A stretch of DNA of 48,469 nt from Marivita sp. (GTDB lineage Bacteria > Pseudomonadota > Alphaproteobacteria > Rhodobacterales > Rhodobacteraceae), in NCBI RefSeq assembly GCF_020055635.1, contig NZ_JAIPUT010000032.1, positions 1-48,469 on the forward strand. The letters run 5' to 3'. A program made the translations under genes and the position numbers. The notes under the pieces are model-generated. The model worked only from the letters and a program-made list of their open reading frames with translations, did no database searches and was not told the DNA's origin. Shown in pieces: positions 32,998-41,692 of this stretch (position 1 is the first letter of the stretch; the number at the start of each line of letters is the position of its first letter).

Positions 32998-34550
32998 TCC
33001 CGACCTCCGCCGCCGAAATCGCCCGCTTCCGCGCCGCGCATGACGCGATGCCGGACGCGACGCGCCCCGAGATCGATCCCGGGCTTCTGGACAGCATCCT
33101 CGACGCCGCCGGCCGCTTGGCCGATGATGTGCTGGCCCCGCTCGATGGCCTTGCCGACCGCCAGGGTTGCCGCGTCGAACGGGGCCGCGTCCTGACGCCG
33201 GACGGCTATCCATCCGCCTGGCAGGCCGTGGCGGACGGAGGCTGGCTTGGCCTCGACCTGGGGGAAGAATACGGCGGGTCCGACCTGCCGCTCCCGCTCA
33301 AGGCGATGACCATGGCACTGTTCGACCGGGCGGGTCTTGCCTTCAACATGGCCTGCGGGGCCACCGCCTCGGCCTCGGTGCTGTTGGCGGAACATGCGCC
33401 CGAACACGTGGCGGCGGACTGGATACCCGCCCTGATCGCGGGCCGGCGCGCCGCGACGATCTGCATCTCGGAATCCGATGCCGGGTCGGATGTCGGCCGG
33501 ATGCGCACCCGGGCGGAACCCGACGGCGATCACTGGCGCATCCACGGCACCAAGCAATGGATCAGCTTCGGCGATCACGACCTTGCGCCGCGCATCGGTC
33601 ATTGCCTGCTGGCCCGCACCGGGGATGCGCCCGGCGGACGCGGGCTGAGCCTGTTCCTGGTGCCCAGCACCCTGGACGATGGCAGCCCCAACGGGGTGTC
33701 GGTGATCCGGATCGAGGACAAGCTCGGGCTGCACGGCTCGCCCACCTGCGCGCTGTCTTTCGACGGATCGCAAGCCGTGCTGCTGGGCACGCCCGAGCGC
33801 GGCTTGCCGCAGCTTTTCACGATGATTTCGATGATGCGCCTGCAAGTCGCCTGCCAGGGCCTGTCTGCCGCCGCGCGCGCCACCGAGATCGCGGAAACAT
33901 ACGCCGCCGAGCGGCGTCAGGGCGGCGACCCGACACAGCCGCCGGTGCCCATCGCCCTGCATCCCGATATCCGGCGCCAGCTTGCCGAGATGCGCAGCCG
34001 CACCGAGATCCTGCGCGCCGTGGTGCTTCAGCTTGCCGCCTGCATGGACCGGTCGCCAGACGATCCCGACGCGGCGGCGCTGGCACAATTCCTGCTGCCG
34101 CTGGCCAAGGCGCACGGGGCGGAAACGGGCTTTGACGTGACCAATGCGGCCATCCAGGTGCTGGGCGGTGCGGGCTACACCAGGGACTGGCCGCTCGAGC
34201 AGACCCTGCGCGACATTCGCGTGGCCGCGATCTACGAGGGCACGACCGGCATGCAGGGCATCGACTTTGCCGAGCGCCGCCTGATCCGCGACCCCAGCGG
34301 ATACGACGTGTTCCGCAAAGAGGCCACCGGCCCGATTGCCGCCGCCTTCGGTTCTCTGGTCGCGGATCTTCGCGCGGCCCCGGCGCCCCGACGCCTGGCC
34401 GCTGCCGACGCCGTCCTGCGCGCGGGATGGCTGGCAGTCGCCGAATGGCTTGGTCCGCGCCTTCCCGGCGATGCCCGGCAGCAGCTGGAGGATCTGGACG
34501 GGCAGTTCACCCTTTACGCCGGACGCGCGCGGCGGGCTCTGAAAGGCTGA
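32994..34550 (+). CDS. Acyl-CoA dehydrogenase, long C-terminal form
   Basis: A 518-residue acyl-CoA dehydrogenase, longer than the usual 380 because of N-terminal and C-terminal extensions like those of DmdC/FadE12-type proteins. Signatures: ICISESDAGSDVGRMRT, WISFGDHDLAPRIGHCLLART, LGGAGYTRDWPLEQTLRDIR, read in parts, and YEGTTGMQGIDFAERRL with the likely catalytic Glu. It could introduce the double bond that the divergent hydratase then attacks, for example on a 3-arylpropionyl-CoA. The start overlaps the SDR stop. Its 3' end is 32 bases from the convergent glycosyltransferase. Confidence 0.9.
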   Translation: MIPTSAAEIARFRAAHDAMPDATRPEIDPGLLDSILDAAGRLADDVLAPLDGLADRQGCRVERGRVLTPDGYPSAWQAVADGGWLGLDLGEEYGGSDLPLPLKAMTMALFDRAGLAFNMACGATASASVLLAEHAPEHVAADWIPALIAGRRAATICISESDAGSDVGRMRTRAEPDGDHWRIHGTKQWISFGDHDLAPRIGHCLLARTGDAPGGRGLSLFLVPSTLDDGSPNGVSVIRIEDKLGLHGSPTCALSFDGSQAVLLGTPERGLPQLFTMISMMRLQVACQGLSAAARATEIAETYAAERRQGGDPTQPPVPIALHPDIRRQLAEMRSRTEILRAVVLQLAACMDRSPDDPDAAALAQFLLPLAKAHGAETGFDVTNAAIQVLGGAGYTRDWPLEQTLRDIRVAAIYEGTTGMQGIDFAERRLIRDPSGYDVFRKEATGPIAAAFGSLVADLRAAPAPRRLAAADAVLRAGWLAVAEWLGPRLPGDARQQLEDLDGQFTLYAGRARRALKG

Positions 34551-34582
34551 AATCGCCGAGGGCGCGGGTGCAGCAGGATGCC

Positions 34583-35632
34583 CTAGCGCGACACGTGGTC
34601 CAGAATGTCCCCGGCGATGCGACAGGTGTCCGACCAGGATGGCAGGCGGCGGCCATACTGCGCCGCAGCTTCGGACATGCGGTCCCGCAAGGCGCGATCC
34701 CCGAGCAGTCGGTCGATGGCCAGCGCGAGGGCATTTTCGTCCTCGACCGGAACAAGCAACCCGGCCGTTTGCGGCACCGTATCCGGAACGGCCCCGGTAT
34801 CGCAGGCCACAATGGGAAGGCCATGCGCCAGCGCCTCGTCAAAGACGATGCCATAACCCTCGTACCGCGTGGCAAGCACAAAAAGCGATGCCTGCGCATA
34901 GAGTTCCGCCAAGGCGGCCTTCGAGACCCGCCCCGCCATGCGCACCTGCGGCCCGAGGCCTAGCTCGGCATGTAAACGCTCCAGATGATCGGCATGCGCA
35001 GGGCTGTATCGCGATCCGACGACCACCGCCTGCCATGCGTCATGCGTCAACCGGGCCAGCGCCTTCAGCAGAATGTCATGCCCCTTGCGCGGATGCTGGA
35101 TACCGACCGACAGGATCAAGGGCGGTGCCGCCGGGTTGCGGGGGCGTGGCGGCTGTTCGGTGCCGGGCCGCGCGATGGTGATGCGATCCGGGGCCACATC
35201 GTAGCGGTCGGCCAGGATGCGCGCGGTGTGCGGGCTGGGCACCAGCACATGCGCAGCCAGGCCAAGATTGGCGCGCTCGGTCCGGTAAAGATGGTCTGCA
35301 AGCACCGGGTCGAGTCCGCTTTCAAGCGCCAGCGGATGATGGATCATCGCGACGATCGGCGCGGTCACGGTCGCCAGCCCTTCGGTGGCAATCGACCCGA
35401 AGACCAGCCCGTCGAGGATCAGCGGCCGCGACGGATCGACCGAAGCGACCTGCACAACCGCGTCGGCCATGTCGGCGGGTGTCGGGTCGGGAAAACTGTC
35501 GCCAAGCTGAATATGGGTCACATCCCGGCCCTGCTCTCTCAGGCCTTCCAGCAGGCGACGCTCGTAGATGTAGCCGCCGGTCAGCGTCTCGATATCGCCC
35601 GGAATGGCGAAGGCGGCAGCGCGCCGGTTCAT
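34583..35632 (-). CDS. Glycosyltransferase family 4 protein
   Basis: A 349-residue GT-B glycosyltransferase. The N-terminal acceptor domain begins FAIPGDIETLTGGYIYERRL; the nucleotide-sugar domain has LILSVGIQHPRKGHDILLKA, the Arg/Lys region and the EX7E motif in RYEGYGIVFDEALAHG, then LPIVACDTGAVPDTV. It transfers a sugar from a nucleotide donor to an unknown acceptor at the inner membrane face. ATG at 35632 forms ATGA with the permease stop, so it is the last gene of the ABC operon, although its function fits better with the envelope genes further upstream. Longer in-frame starts lie inside the permease gene and are rejected. Confidence 0.9.
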   Translation of the reverse strand: MNRRAAAFAIPGDIETLTGGYIYERRLLEGLREQGRDVTHIQLGDSFPDPTPADMADAVVQVASVDPSRPLILDGLVFGSIATEGLATVTAPIVAMIHHPLALESGLDPVLADHLYRTERANLGLAAHVLVPSPHTARILADRYDVAPDRITIARPGTEQPPRPRNPAAPPLILSVGIQHPRKGHDILLKALARLTHDAWQAVVVGSRYSPAHADHLERLHAELGLGPQVRMAGRVSKAALAELYAQASLFVLATRYEGYGIVFDEALAHGLPIVACDTGAVPDTVPQTAGLLVPVEDENALALAIDRLLGDRALRDRMSEAAAQYGRRLPSWSDTCRIAGDILDHVSR

Positions 35633-37224
35633 GTCAACTGCTCGGGTGCGTAGACCCGAAGGATGCGCCGCTCCACCGACCCGACAAGCGCATATCCCAG
35701 GGCCGATATGGCGGCGACCAGCACCACCGAACTCCACAACATGTCGAAATCCGAAAGCGACGCGGACATCGCCATCAGGCTTCCGATCCCGGCCCCGGTG
35801 GCCAGCCATTCGACCACCGTTACCGCAAGCACAGAAGCCGGAACCGCCATCCGCGCGGCGGCGAAGAACGCGGGCAGCATCGCCGGAATGCGCACCCGCA
35901 CGAGGCGCGACACCGGCCCGGCGGCGAAACTGTCGAAGACATCCAGCACCTGGCCCGGCGCTTGCCGCAAGCCGTGCAGGCAGGCCACGAAGGTCGGAAA
36001 GAACACCATCACCGCAACCAGCACGATCGTGCCCGTCGCCCCGCGCCCAAGCAGCAGCACCACCAGCGGGGCGGTCGTGACAATGGGCACCGACCGCAGC
36101 GCGATGGCAAGCGGCATGGCGGTGCCGGCGATCACCGGAACCAGCACCAGCAGCATCGCCAGCCCTGCCCCCGCGGCGAGCCCGGCAAAATATCCGGGCA
36201 GCAGGTAGACCGCGGTTTCCGACAGGGCGACTGCCAGGGTTCCCCGCGTCGCCCCCGCATCCTCGGCCAGCAGCAGGGCGTCGAGCACGTCCATTGGTCC
36301 CTTGGCGAAGAACGGGTTCAGGTCGAACACCCAGAAGGCCAGCGCCCACCCGGCAAGCGCGATCACCGTCACGCCAATCGCTGCTTTCCAGCCTGACCCG
36401 GAGTCGCGCACCGTGTCACTGGCGGGTGCCGCCAGGATGACCGGAGGCGCGTCCCTGAGAAACCGGCGGGCGATCATGCCCAGCCCGACATAGGCCAGGA
36501 TGGCCACCGCCGTGGCGACAGTGGCGACCCCCCATGTCATGTCCACGTCGAGCGCGCGGATCGCCCGGACGGTCAACACGCCCAAGCCCCGCTCCGCCCC
36601 GGTGAATTCTCCGACCATCGCGCCGAGAAAGGCCGCCGGGGCGGCGATCTGGAGACCGGCGAAGAGGTATGGCAGCGACGCCATCAGGCGCACATGCACC
36701 AGTTCGGACCAGCGACCGCGGCCATAGCTGCGCACCAGGTCGAACCATCCCGCAGGCGCGGCGCGCAACCCCACCAGCAGGGGGATCAGCGTGGTGTAAT
36801 AGACCGCCAGCGCCGCCAGCGTGATCTGCGGCCCCGCGCCCGGTCCGAAGAGCACGCGCAGGATCGGCCCCGTCGCCACGAGCGGCAGGCAATAGACCAG
36901 CAGCGCCAGCCCGGTGACGATCCGTTCGCTGCGGGGCCAGAGAAGCGCCAGAGCCGCCAGGGCGATCGCCGCAAGGTTGCCGAACACATAGCCCAGCGCC
37001 GCGTTGCCAAGCGTGACGCCCAAGGCACGCGTGACCAGCCCGCGATCTTCCACCAGGTAGGCCAGGATTTCGGTTGGGGCGGCCAGAACGAAGGCGCCAG
37101 ACACCACGTGCGCCAAGGCTTCCCAGACCAGCAGAAGCCCCAAGACGCCAAGCCACGCGCCATATCCCCGTGCCGTCATGCCCCGCGCGGGGCGGCCGGC
37201 GTGCACCAAGGACAGGCCGGTCAT
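35629..37224 (-). CDS. Double-length ABC transporter permease (SsuC/ThiX type)
   Basis: A 531-residue protein with two tandem BPD_transp_1 permease domains, where single permeases of this group are about 260 residues. The first domain ends with the EAA-type loop VHVRLMASLPYLFAGLQIAAP, and the second repeats it as VRVRIPAMLPAFFAAARMAVP followed by EWLATGAGIGSLM. About 12 membrane spans are visible, with a soluble-looking linker near 245-290. One polypeptide may therefore replace the usual homodimer. It overlaps the ATPase gene and the glycosyltransferase gene by ATGA. Substrate unknown. Confidence 0.9.
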   Translation of the reverse strand: MTGLSLVHAGRPARGMTARGYGAWLGVLGLLLVWEALAHVVSGAFVLAAPTEILAYLVEDRGLVTRALGVTLGNAALGYVFGNLAAIALAALALLWPRSERIVTGLALLVYCLPLVATGPILRVLFGPGAGPQITLAALAVYYTTLIPLLVGLRAAPAGWFDLVRSYGRGRWSELVHVRLMASLPYLFAGLQIAAPAAFLGAMVGEFTGAERGLGVLTVRAIRALDVDMTWGVATVATAVAILAYVGLGMIARRFLRDAPPVILAAPASDTVRDSGSGWKAAIGVTVIALAGWALAFWVFDLNPFFAKGPMDVLDALLLAEDAGATRGTLAVALSETAVYLLPGYFAGLAAGAGLAMLLVLVPVIAGTAMPLAIALRSVPIVTTAPLVVLLLGRGATGTIVLVAVMVFFPTFVACLHGLRQAPGQVLDVFDSFAAGPVSRLVRVRIPAMLPAFFAAARMAVPASVLAVTVVEWLATGAGIGSLMAMSASLSDFDMLWSSVVLVAAISALGYALVGSVERRILRVYAPEQLT

Positions 37225-38021
37225 TGTGCCGCCAGCGGGGGGCGATCCAGGGTCATGCCACGGGACAGCGCGGCATAGACCGCATCGGTCAGGTCACCGA
37301 AATCAGGCGACCGTTCGATCCCGGACTCGCGCGGGCGGTCAAGCGGTATGGCGATATCCGCGATGATTTCGGCGGGCCTCGGAGACAGCACGATCACCCG
37401 GTCCGACAACAGCACCGCCTCGGTCACGGAATGGGTGACAAGCAGCGTGGTGGTGCCGCGCGCCTCCCAGATCCGGGGCAGATCCTGCGCCAGCTGGTGC
37501 CGGGTCAGCTCGTCCACCGCGCCAAACGGTTCATCGAGCAGCAAAAGCCCCGGACGCGTCACCAGAGCGCGCGCCATCGCGGCGCGCTGGCGCATCCCGC
37601 CCGACAGTTCCGCAGGCCGCGCCTCGGCGAACCCGTCGAGGCCGACAAGAGAGATCAGCTGGTCGATCTCGGCGTCATCGACCGGCCTGCGGGCAAGGCT
37701 GAGCGCCAGCGCGATATTGCCCCGCACCGTGCGCCAGGGCAGCAGCGACGGGTCCTGGAACGCGATGGACAATGCCGCGTTCTGCAAGGTTTCGGCCGGC
37801 GGCATTCCGCCGATCAGGAGCTGCCCGGCGGATGGCGCCTCCAGTCCCGCGACCATCCGCAGGAGCGTGGACTTGCCACAGCCGGACGGGCCGACAAGGG
37901 CGGTTGTCTGGCCGGCATGGAACGTCACGTCTGTCGGGCGCACCGCTTCGGTCCGCCCGTCAAAGGTCTTCGCCAGGCCCGAGCAGATGATCTCGGGCGG
38001 GGGTGTCACGTCAGGCGCCAT
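37221..38021 (-). CDS. ABC transporter ATPase (SsuB/TauB/ThiZ type)
   Basis: A 266-residue ATPase. Walker A GPSGCGKSTLLRM, Q-loop SIAFQDPSLLPWRTV, signature ELSGGMRQRAAMARAL, Walker B LLLLDEPFGAVDEL and switch His in LLVTHSVTEAVLL. This sub-class serves sulfonate, taurine and pyrimidine importers. ATG at 38021 is preferred (AGAGG just upstream, spacing short); a TTG four codons earlier is the alternative. It overlaps the binding-protein gene by 11 bases. Confidence 0.9.
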   Translation of the reverse strand: MAPDVTPPPEIICSGLAKTFDGRTEAVRPTDVTFHAGQTTALVGPSGCGKSTLLRMVAGLEAPSAGQLLIGGMPPAETLQNAALSIAFQDPSLLPWRTVRGNIALALSLARRPVDDAEIDQLISLVGLDGFAEARPAELSGGMRQRAAMARALVTRPGLLLLDEPFGAVDELTRHQLAQDLPRIWEARGTTTLLVTHSVTEAVLLSDRVIVLSPRPAEIIADIAIPLDRPRESGIERSPDFGDLTDAVYAALSRGMTLDRPPLAAQ

Positions 38022-39009
38022 GAACCTCTTCAAGAATTGAGCGGTCCCACAGGTCGGGCGTCACCGTCCTGCCCAGAAGCGCCAGTGTTTCGATATTGGC
38101 GGCGACGGTGTCATCGGTCCACCAGCCGAACCCGTTGGACTCGGTCAGGTCCGAGAACATCAGCGGCACCTGCCGCGCGGCCTGGAGCTTTTGCGTTTCC
38201 AGATCGAGACCGGCATCGGGATACATTTCGATGGTAAGTTCGGCCGCCGCATCGGTGTCCTGCCTGTAGGCCTCCCAGCCCCGGACCTCGCCCGACATGA
38301 GCGCCACGAGATCGGCGCGACGGTTGGCGATGCTGTCATTGGTGGCGATATAGGTCTGCGAATGCACCGCGTATCCGTGATCCGCCATCAGCATCGTGAC
38401 GCTGTCGATGCCCTGGATCGCCATCGCGACCGGCAGGTCGGTCTCCCAGCACAGCAGGCAATCCACCTCGCCGGCCAGCAGCGGCTGCGCGGAATATTGC
38501 GTCGGGATGATGTCGATTTCATTCATGTCGACATCGTTCAGGGTGCAGAGCGCCTGAAGCACCGGCGTGTTGGCCAGCGCCATGCCGATCCGCTTGCCCA
38601 CAAGATCAGCGGGTTCGTTCACCGGGTTGTCCGGCAGGGACGCCACCACGAAGGGGTTTTTCTGCATCGCGACCCCGAGGATCTTGAACGGCGCGCCCTC
38701 TTCGACCGCGGCAGCGGTGTAATCTGCGGCCGAGATGCCGACCAGCGCTGTGCCGGACACCACCGGCGGCTCGACCGGCGCGTTGGGGCCACCGGGCAGC
38801 AGCGACACGTCAAGCCCGGCCTCGGACCACCAGCCGCGATCCATCGCGATATAGCTGCCGGCGAATTGCGACGAATGCAGCCAGGACAACTGCAAGGCGA
38901 CGTTGGACTGGGCATGAAGCCTCCTGGGGCCCAGCCCGAGAACGCCAGCCCCCAGGGCGGCGGCTCCGGTTCCCAATAGACGGCGGCGGGTCAATCGATC
39001 TGGGGTCAT
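38011..39009 (-). CDS. ABC transporter substrate-binding protein, NMT1/SsuA type, Tat signal
   Basis: A 332-residue binding protein. The leader RLTRRRLLGTGAAALGAG carries a twin-arginine motif, so export is probably by Tat. The mature part VALQLSWLHSSQFAGSYIAMDRGWW is the NMT1/THI5-like signature, with GISAADYTAAAVEEGAPFKI and LLCWETDLPVAM following. Related proteins bind alkanesulfonates, pyrimidines or riboflavin; the ligand here is unknown. ATG at 39009 with GAGAGG about six bases upstream is chosen over a longer in-frame start near 39126. No thiamine or flavin riboswitch elements are visible in the 113-base leader (39010-39122). Confidence 0.88.
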   Translation of the reverse strand: MTPDRLTRRRLLGTGAAALGAGVLGLGPRRLHAQSNVALQLSWLHSSQFAGSYIAMDRGWWSEAGLDVSLLPGGPNAPVEPPVVSGTALVGISAADYTAAAVEEGAPFKILGVAMQKNPFVVASLPDNPVNEPADLVGKRIGMALANTPVLQALCTLNDVDMNEIDIIPTQYSAQPLLAGEVDCLLCWETDLPVAMAIQGIDSVTMLMADHGYAVHSQTYIATNDSIANRRADLVALMSGEVRGWEAYRQDTDAAAELTIEMYPDAGLDLETQKLQAARQVPLMFSDLTESNGFGWWTDDTVAANIETLALLGRTVTPDLWDRSILEEVHGA

Positions 39010-39122
39010 GGCATCCTCTCGTACATCCTGTTGGTTTCGCTTGGAAAGGGTAAGCCTCAACCGTGACGTGGCAAGTGCTGCGGTGCAAAGCTCTGTCCGA
39101 TCACCCGCCGATGCCAACGTTT

Positions 39123-40070
39123 TCATCGCCGTGTCGTTCCCCGCGCGGGCCAAAGCCAGACGACAAGGCCCGGTAGAACCGCGGCGATGAAGACAAGGCC
39201 GAAGGCGACACTTGCCGCAAGACCGGAACTGGCTGGCACACCGGCGATGGGCAGCAGGGCGGCGGCGGCACCTTCGCGCAGCCCCCAGCCGCTGATCGAT
39301 ACCGGGATCAGCATGGTGAACAGGATCAGCGGCACCAGCGCGGCGATCGCCGGAAGGCTCAGCCAGACGCCAACCGCCTGAAGGCAGAAGGAAAACGCGG
39401 CAAGGTTGCACAACGTGGTGCCGATGCTGAGCAGGATGTGCCACGGCAGGACGGACGGTGCCATCAGGGCCCGGTCGATGGCCCGACAAAGCCCCGCGCT
39501 GCGCGTGCCGATGCCCCCCGGAACCCGCGTCAGGGCCAGCAGGACAAGAGGCAGCGCGCCTCCCAGCAGCAAGGCGCCAAGCACCGGGAGCGCCAGCCAC
39601 CTTGGCCAGACAAGACCGCCGGGCACCAGCCATGTGCCAAGGAAGGCGACGGCAAGGGTGAGAAACATCGCGACCTGTCCGGCCAGACGCTCGAAGACCA
39701 CGGCCTGGCTCGAGACCAACAGCCCCGCCTGTTCGCGCGCCCGCACCGCCCGACCGGCATCTCCGACCATGCCGCCGGGCAGCGACTGGTTCACGATCTG
39801 CGCAAGGTAATATTCCCGGATCGCGTGCCACGGGCCGAAACGGATGCCAAGCTGACCTGCCGCAAGTTGCCAGCGCAGCGCCGACAGCACCGTCTGAGCC
39901 GTCAGCGCAAGGAACGCGAGCGCCAGCCATGACGGATCGGCCGCAGCCAGGCTTTGCGCTGCGTCCGGTCCATCCGCCGCGCGCCAGAGCAGTGCCATCA
40001 GCCCAAGCGCGACCGCGACTTGCGCGGCGCGTATGCTCCAGCCGGGGATCGTTGCGCGAGACAGGATCAA
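39123..40070 (-). CDS. Flippase-like membrane protein (LPG synthase TM / YbhN family)
   Basis: A 315-residue membrane protein with about eight spans and no catalytic domain. Family landmarks are ALRWQLAAGQLGIRFG, YYLAQIVNQSLPGGMVGDAGRAVRA and LIPVSISGWGLREGAAAALL. YbhN/AglD-like members are thought to flip or present lipid-linked substrates. It overlaps the upstream phosphatase-superfamily gene by ATGA and is the third gene of a minus operon that makes a CDP-alcohol-derived phospholipid or headgroup. A role in moving that product across the membrane is inference. Confidence 0.87.
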   Translation of the reverse strand: MILSRATIPGWSIRAAQVAVALGLMALLWRAADGPDAAQSLAAADPSWLALAFLALTAQTVLSALRWQLAAGQLGIRFGPWHAIREYYLAQIVNQSLPGGMVGDAGRAVRAREQAGLLVSSQAVVFERLAGQVAMFLTLAVAFLGTWLVPGGLVWPRWLALPVLGALLLGGALPLVLLALTRVPGGIGTRSAGLCRAIDRALMAPSVLPWHILLSIGTTLCNLAAFSFCLQAVGVWLSLPAIAALVPLILFTMLIPVSISGWGLREGAAAALLPIAGVPASSGLAASVAFGLVFIAAVLPGLVVWLWPARGTTRR

Positions 40071-41692
40071 CTGCCCGACCTTTTCAGGTCCGCCCCCGAC
40101 AAGGTCTCGAGGATCAGGTCGCGCATGTCGCTCATCGGGCGCACCTCCGACGCGGGGTCCGGCACAAGACCGGCCGACCAGCCCGGGAGGTCGAAACGCT
40201 CTACCAGGGCCGCCGGACCCAGCACGTGGATCGGGACATCGGCGCGGTCATCCAGCGCCACGAAGCCTGCCGCCTGGTGATCGCCGACAACGATCATCAG
40301 AGGTGGCTTTGACGCATGGCGCGCGGCGTAGTCGAACACGACCCGCAGGGCATAATCGACGGCTTGTCGATACTGGTCGCGCACCCGGTCACGGTCGCGC
40401 CAGACGACATCGGGCGGATCACCCGCCTGCGCCATTTCCGAAAAGACCGCACCGTCTCCGATCGCCTCCCAGGCCACCAGGTCAGGCACCGGCGTCCAGG
40501 GCGCATGCGACGAGCCCAGCGCGATCTGGACGAATAGCGGCTCTGCCGACGCTCCGCTGCGCAACTTCCGGTCAAGCGCGGCAAAGGTGAACTGGTCGGG
40601 CATCGTCACCCAGTTGAAGGGCGCGCCCCGATAGCCCAGATCCTGCGCCGCAAGCACGGTATCGAAGCCCATGAAGTCGGCTTCCGGCCAGTCCAGCGTG
40701 ATCTGGGGCATCACGGCGGCGGTCCGGAACCCCGAGCGCTGCGCCATGTGAAAGAGCGTCTGCCGACCGCTGACCAGGGCCGCGCCATAGCTGGACTGAT
40801 CGGCGATCCATAGGCCGTTTGCAAAACTCGCATGCGACAGCCAGCTTTGCCCGCCCCGCGTCGGCGCGTGCAGCCAGCCTGAACGCATGGACAGCCCCGC
40901 AGCCGCAAGTCGGGTCTGGGCGGCATCAAGCGTCGCGCCATGTGTCCCGGCATAAAGCGGCGTGTCGAAACTGGCCCGTCCATAGCTTTCGACGAACACG
41001 ATCAGCACGTCCCGGTCCACCACGGTCAAGAGTCCGTCGCGGTCTGCGTAGGGATCGTTCCGCGCCGCTGCCTCGAAGGCGCGCAGGTTACTGATCGTTT
41101 CTCGCGCCGTGGCGATGCGCTCGACCGCGACCCGCGCGGTAAAGGCCGCTCCGGGGAAATCGACGGGAAGCGCCCAGCGTCCCATCGCCGACCCGACATC
41201 GGCGATGGCAATTCCTGCGAAAGTTCCCGCGGCCAATGCCGTTCCCGCGATGACCCGGCGTCCCGGCGCGATCCTGTTCCACACGCCAGTCGCCCACCAG
41301 ATCGCCCAGGCGACGACAGCCGCGACCAGGACCGCCGCGACACAGGCCGCGATGGCCAGGACCGGACCGACCGACCCGACCAGCAATCGCACCCCCGCTT
41401 CGATCAGCGGAAGATCGGCAACCGGATTGAACCCGCGCCCCAACGCGGTGAACATGCCGTAGTCTGCGGCTTTCAACAGCACGAGCACCGTCATCGCGCC
41501 GGTCAACACGGCGCGAAACACGGTCGCCGTGCGGCCCGGTGGAACCGCGATCAGCGCCAGCAGAAGAACCGGAAGCTCGAGCGGGAACAGCAGAAGGGCG
41601 CCCCAGGTCATCGCGGCCGGATGGTTGGGCTGGATCAGGACCAGGTGCAGGACCAACGCGGCGGCGACCAGTCGCATGACAGGCCCGCTCAC
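40067..41692 (-). CDS. Membrane sulfatase/phosphoglycerol-transferase-like enzyme
   Basis: A 541-residue protein: about four to five N-terminal membrane spans (residues 5-160), then a periplasmic alkaline-phosphatase-superfamily domain. Metal ligands are suggested by VLIVFVESYG (Glu235) and MIVVGDHQAAG. There is no Cys-x-Pro-x-Arg sulfatase motif; PTRGGQSWLSHASF offers Ser283 as candidate nucleophile where LtaS/OpgB-type enzymes have Thr. The membrane-plus-catalytic layout is that of phosphoglycerol transferases. GTG at 41692 gives GTGA overlap with the CDP-alcohol gene; ATG at 41677 is the alternative. With opgHG across the divergent promoter, transfer of phosphoglycerol to a periplasmic glucan or glycolipid is a fair guess. 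Confidence 0.82.
   Translation of the reverse strand: MSGPVMRLVAAALVLHLVLIQPNHPAAMTWGALLLFPLELPVLLLALIAVPPGRTATVFRAVLTGAMTVLVLLKAADYGMFTALGRGFNPVADLPLIEAGVRLLVGSVGPVLAIAACVAAVLVAAVVAWAIWWATGVWNRIAPGRRVIAGTALAAGTFAGIAIADVGSAMGRWALPVDFPGAAFTARVAVERIATARETISNLRAFEAAARNDPYADRDGLLTVVDRDVLIVFVESYGRASFDTPLYAGTHGATLDAAQTRLAAAGLSMRSGWLHAPTRGGQSWLSHASFANGLWIADQSSYGAALVSGRQTLFHMAQRSGFRTAAVMPQITLDWPEADFMGFDTVLAAQDLGYRGAPFNWVTMPDQFTFAALDRKLRSGASAEPLFVQIALGSSHAPWTPVPDLVAWEAIGDGAVFSEMAQAGDPPDVVWRDRDRVRDQYRQAVDYALRVVFDYAARHASKPPLMIVVGDHQAAGFVALDDRADVPIHVLGPAALVERFDLPGWSAGLVPDPASEVRPMSDMRDLILETLSGADLKRSGS

Noticed and set aside
39010-39122. Possible thiamine (TPP) or flavin riboswitch before the NMT1/THI5-like binding protein
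   Set aside because: The family suggested looking for one, but the conserved TPP elements (such as CTGAGA and the ACCTGATC segment) are absent on the relevant strand and the leader is short.
38011-39930. Longer N-terminus for the ABC binding protein, reaching into the flippase-like gene
   Set aside because: The Tat signal starts at 39009 with a good ribosome site; the extra codons are the shadow of the upstream gene.
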